This document shows positions 63,301 through 64,000 of a stretch of 64,000 bases of DNA, one piece after another. Source of the stretch: Candidatus Ideonella esbjergensis (GTDB taxonomy: Bacteria > Pseudomonadota > Gammaproteobacteria > Burkholderiales > Burkholderiaceae_C); assembly GCA_016710065.1 (NCBI GenBank), contig JADJLP010000015.1:496001-560000 (forward strand). The letters are read 5' to 3'. Each line of letters opens with the position of its first letter. Position 1 is the first letter of the stretch. The translations under genes were made by a program, and so were the position numbers. The notes below the pieces were generated by a model. It had not been told where the DNA came from. It was given only the letters and a program-made list of their open reading frames with translations, and ran no database searches.

Positions 63301-63898
63301 CAAGTCGCTGATTGGACGGGAAGAAGACGTGGGTCAGCAACTTTCCTACCAACGGTATCGGTTGGCTCATCGCTCAGTTGCAAGTTCAACAAACGAACGC
63401 ACACTTATAGCCAGCATGCTTCCGCCCGCGGTGTTCAGCGGACATTCACTGAACGTGGGTTTTGAACCCAGGGCTGTTGATGTGCAGCTCTATCTGCTCG
63501 CTGTGATGAACAGTTTCGTGTTGGATTACTACCTTCGCCAGCAGGTGTCGGCCAACCTGACCATGTTTTTCATTTATCAATGTCCAGTGCCTCGACTGAC
63601 TTCGTCGGACGGTCGCTTTCGGCATGTCGTTTCCCGTGCTGCACGACTTGTCTGTGTGACCCCCGAATTTGACGAACTCGCGCGAGATGCGGGGATGGAA
63701 AGTCACAAAAGCGGCGCTCATGACCCAGCCGAGCGAGTCAAGCACCGAGCGGAACTGGATGGCTTGATCGCAAACATCTACGGCCTGAGCGAAGAAGAGT
63801 TCGCACACATACTGAAGGCCTTCCCGCTGGTGGCTGAGCCTGTGAAAGTGGCGGCGCTCAATGCCTGGCGCGATGTGAAGAAAGGACTGATTTCATGA
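60326..63898 (+). CDS. Eco57I-type adenine-specific DNA methyltransferase (PglX-like size)
   Basis: This is a 1190-residue protein. The N-terminal region (1-300) is a possible nuclease-fold remnant or adaptor. The N6-adenine methylase core has motif I ILDPAVGSGAF (D428-G434) and motif IV NPPW (N673-W676). A long C-terminal part contains target recognition, SAM-independent helices and KSLIGREEDV. No complete PD-(D/E)xK was seen, so restriction activity is unclear. The second half, from about 62400, has noticeably lower GC than the first, suggesting an exchanged recognition domain. It starts after a 120-base gap and overlaps the next gene (ATGA). Confidence 0.93.
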   Translation: MAKLDFPSFEKHLKAFDFQPLFVNVLGWNVASTERDWQADQAGDTAYSHCTVAELGGVVAIQVVVDGGWPDEAQRLKVWKHVAHSHAENLLIFTNQQTNASQSQWYWVKRDKHPETGKPRLTSRRHDYFKGQPVGLFASKLQAMVVELSELDTAGRLPVLEAARRIQAALDVDKTTKKFFNAYEQQHLELLKHIKGIENERDKRWYASVLLNRLMFVWFMQKKFFLDGGNADYLRTKLAESQHRGKDRFFGEFLNALFFEAFAKTETDRSKAAKDLTGQVPYLNGGLFLHHKLELDANHTPRVGTTLRVADAAFEGVFNLFASFSWHLDDTPGGNADEINPDVLGYIFEKYINQKAFGAYYTRPEITGYLAERSIHKLILERIHEPAMPELGLKEVKFDSVPDLLAKMDARTALKLVGEVLPSITILDPAVGSGAFLVAALKCLINVYYAVVGRAEMGASRELTDWHDHIKKDHPSVGYYIKRRIVTDNLHGVDIMEEACEIAKLRLFLSMVSSVREVAHLEPLPNIDFNILPGNSLVGLMRVDEVEFNHKEDDLFKPPYRKLVEEKNCLLKLYRDTAMDLGPDMNLRELRDKIDTEMEHANGVMNELMRDQFEALGVKFEEATWDAAKKDLGKPKKRRMERKDIDAQTPFHWGYVFDDIVQRRGGFDVILANPPWEVFKPQAREFFAEHSALVTKKKMNIKEFEKERSTLLKDPEVRADLLAYESRFPHMNLFFRSAPEYRHQTATVAGRKVGADLNLYKLFTERCFDLLRPEGHCGIVIPSGLYTDLGAKGLRDLLFESTKIEGLFCFENRKEIFEGVHRNFKFVVLTFEKSARPRVQQAGERNASAAPDDLLASEIVDAAGGGGTLRFPAAFMRHDVEDLERFPQEGALWLDVELIKRLSPNSCSIMEFKVAADVDIAKKLLAHPLLGEHLPGTWKLTLHRELHMTDDEPNFRTQAEPGALPLVEGKMIHQFEYARQDFKYWVPENKGRKSLIGREEDVGQQLSYQRYRLAHRSVASSTNERTLIASMLPPAVFSGHSLNVGFEPRAVDVQLYLLAVMNSFVLDYYLRQQVSANLTMFFIYQCPVPRLTSSDGRFRHVVSRAARLVCVTPEFDELARDAGMESHKSGAHDPAERVKHRAELDGLIANIYGLSEEEFAHILKAFPLVAEPVKVAALNAWRDVKKGLIS

Positions 63899-64000
63899 GC
63901 CTTCAAAGCGTACGGGTGCGCAACTTCAAAGCGGTGGTGGACAGCAAGGTCGTGAAGCTGGGGCCGCTCACCGCGTTCATCGGCAACAACGGTGCCGGCA
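63895..64000 (+). CDS. AAA ATPase of the OLD/SMC-like type, cut by the window end
   Basis: Only the first 35 codons are present. They read MSLQSVRVRNFKAVVDSKV and continue LGPLTAFIGNNGAG, the start of an ABC-type AAA ATPase with Walker A beginning GNNGAG. OLD nucleases, RecF and similar defence ATPases start like this. Its start overlaps the methylase stop by 4 bases, so it belongs to the operon. Whether it has a TOPRIM nuclease end is outside the window. Confidence 0.75.
   Translation, partial: MSLQSVRVRNFKAVVDSKVVKLGPLTAFIGNNGAG

Noticed and set aside
55144..64000. Assignment of the right-edge operon to DISARM or BREX
   Set aside because: No drmA, drmB, pglZ, brxC or brxL homologue is visible, and the order does not match; the locus is, however, cut by the window end.

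Overview
The window is a high-GC chromosomal segment that spans the replication origin of what looks like a betaproteobacterium of the order Burkholderiales (Comamonadaceae or the Leptothrix/Rubrivivax group). The evidence is the dnaA-dnaN-gyrB block transcribed leftward, facing away from rpmH-rnpA-yidD-yidC-mnmE transcribed rightward, with DnaA boxes in the gap. A PEP-CTERM protein, an alpha-2-macroglobulin/PBP1C pair and a kdsD-kdsC-lptC cluster fit a Gram-negative envelope. No tRNA, rRNA, intact insertion sequence or CRISPR array was seen.

Left arm (1-20.6 kb): the 5' part of a PEP-CTERM secreted protein; a CcmI-like TPR membrane protein; a coupled operon of alpha-2-macroglobulin, PBP1C and a histidine phosphatase; a TlpA-like thioredoxin; a lipoprotein; an orphan VgrG whose 3' end runs into the lipoprotein gene; a dienelactone hydrolase; a PspC pair; HemG; a LysR regulator; a Crp/Fnr regulator; and a secreted esterase.

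Origin-proximal accessory block (20.6-27.8 kb): a Fic protein coupled to a NERD-UvrD helicase behind a 25-bp palindrome, an M14 peptidase, a NERD/Cys-cluster protein paired with a PIN-like protein, a fused relic of a nucleotidyltransferase/HEPN (MntA/HepT-type) pair, and a RhuM-family protein. It lies directly against gyrB and reads as a small defence or toxin-antitoxin island.

Origin and right arm (27.8-55 kb): gyrB, dnaN, dnaA, oriC, rpmH, rnpA, yidD, yidC, mnmE; a lone cyclic-nucleotide-binding protein facing a Kef-type antiporter; kdsD-kdsC-lptC (KDO and LPS transport) followed by a short-chain dehydrogenase; a glycine-rich RRM protein; MarC; CreBCD with a perfect cre tag in front of creD; a YdjM-like hydrolase; a LysR/GMC oxidoreductase divergent pair with a LysR-type dyad; a possible small RNA with a strong terminator; a TSUP transporter; and an acyl-CoA synthetase.

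Right edge (55.1-64 kb): a largely coupled operon of a PLD-SNF2 helicase, an AlbA_2/Schlafen-type ATPase regulator, a large Eco57I-type adenine methyltransferase and the first codons of an AAA ATPase. It is the best candidate for an under-described system here: a helicase-methylase-ATPase defence locus, cut by the window end.
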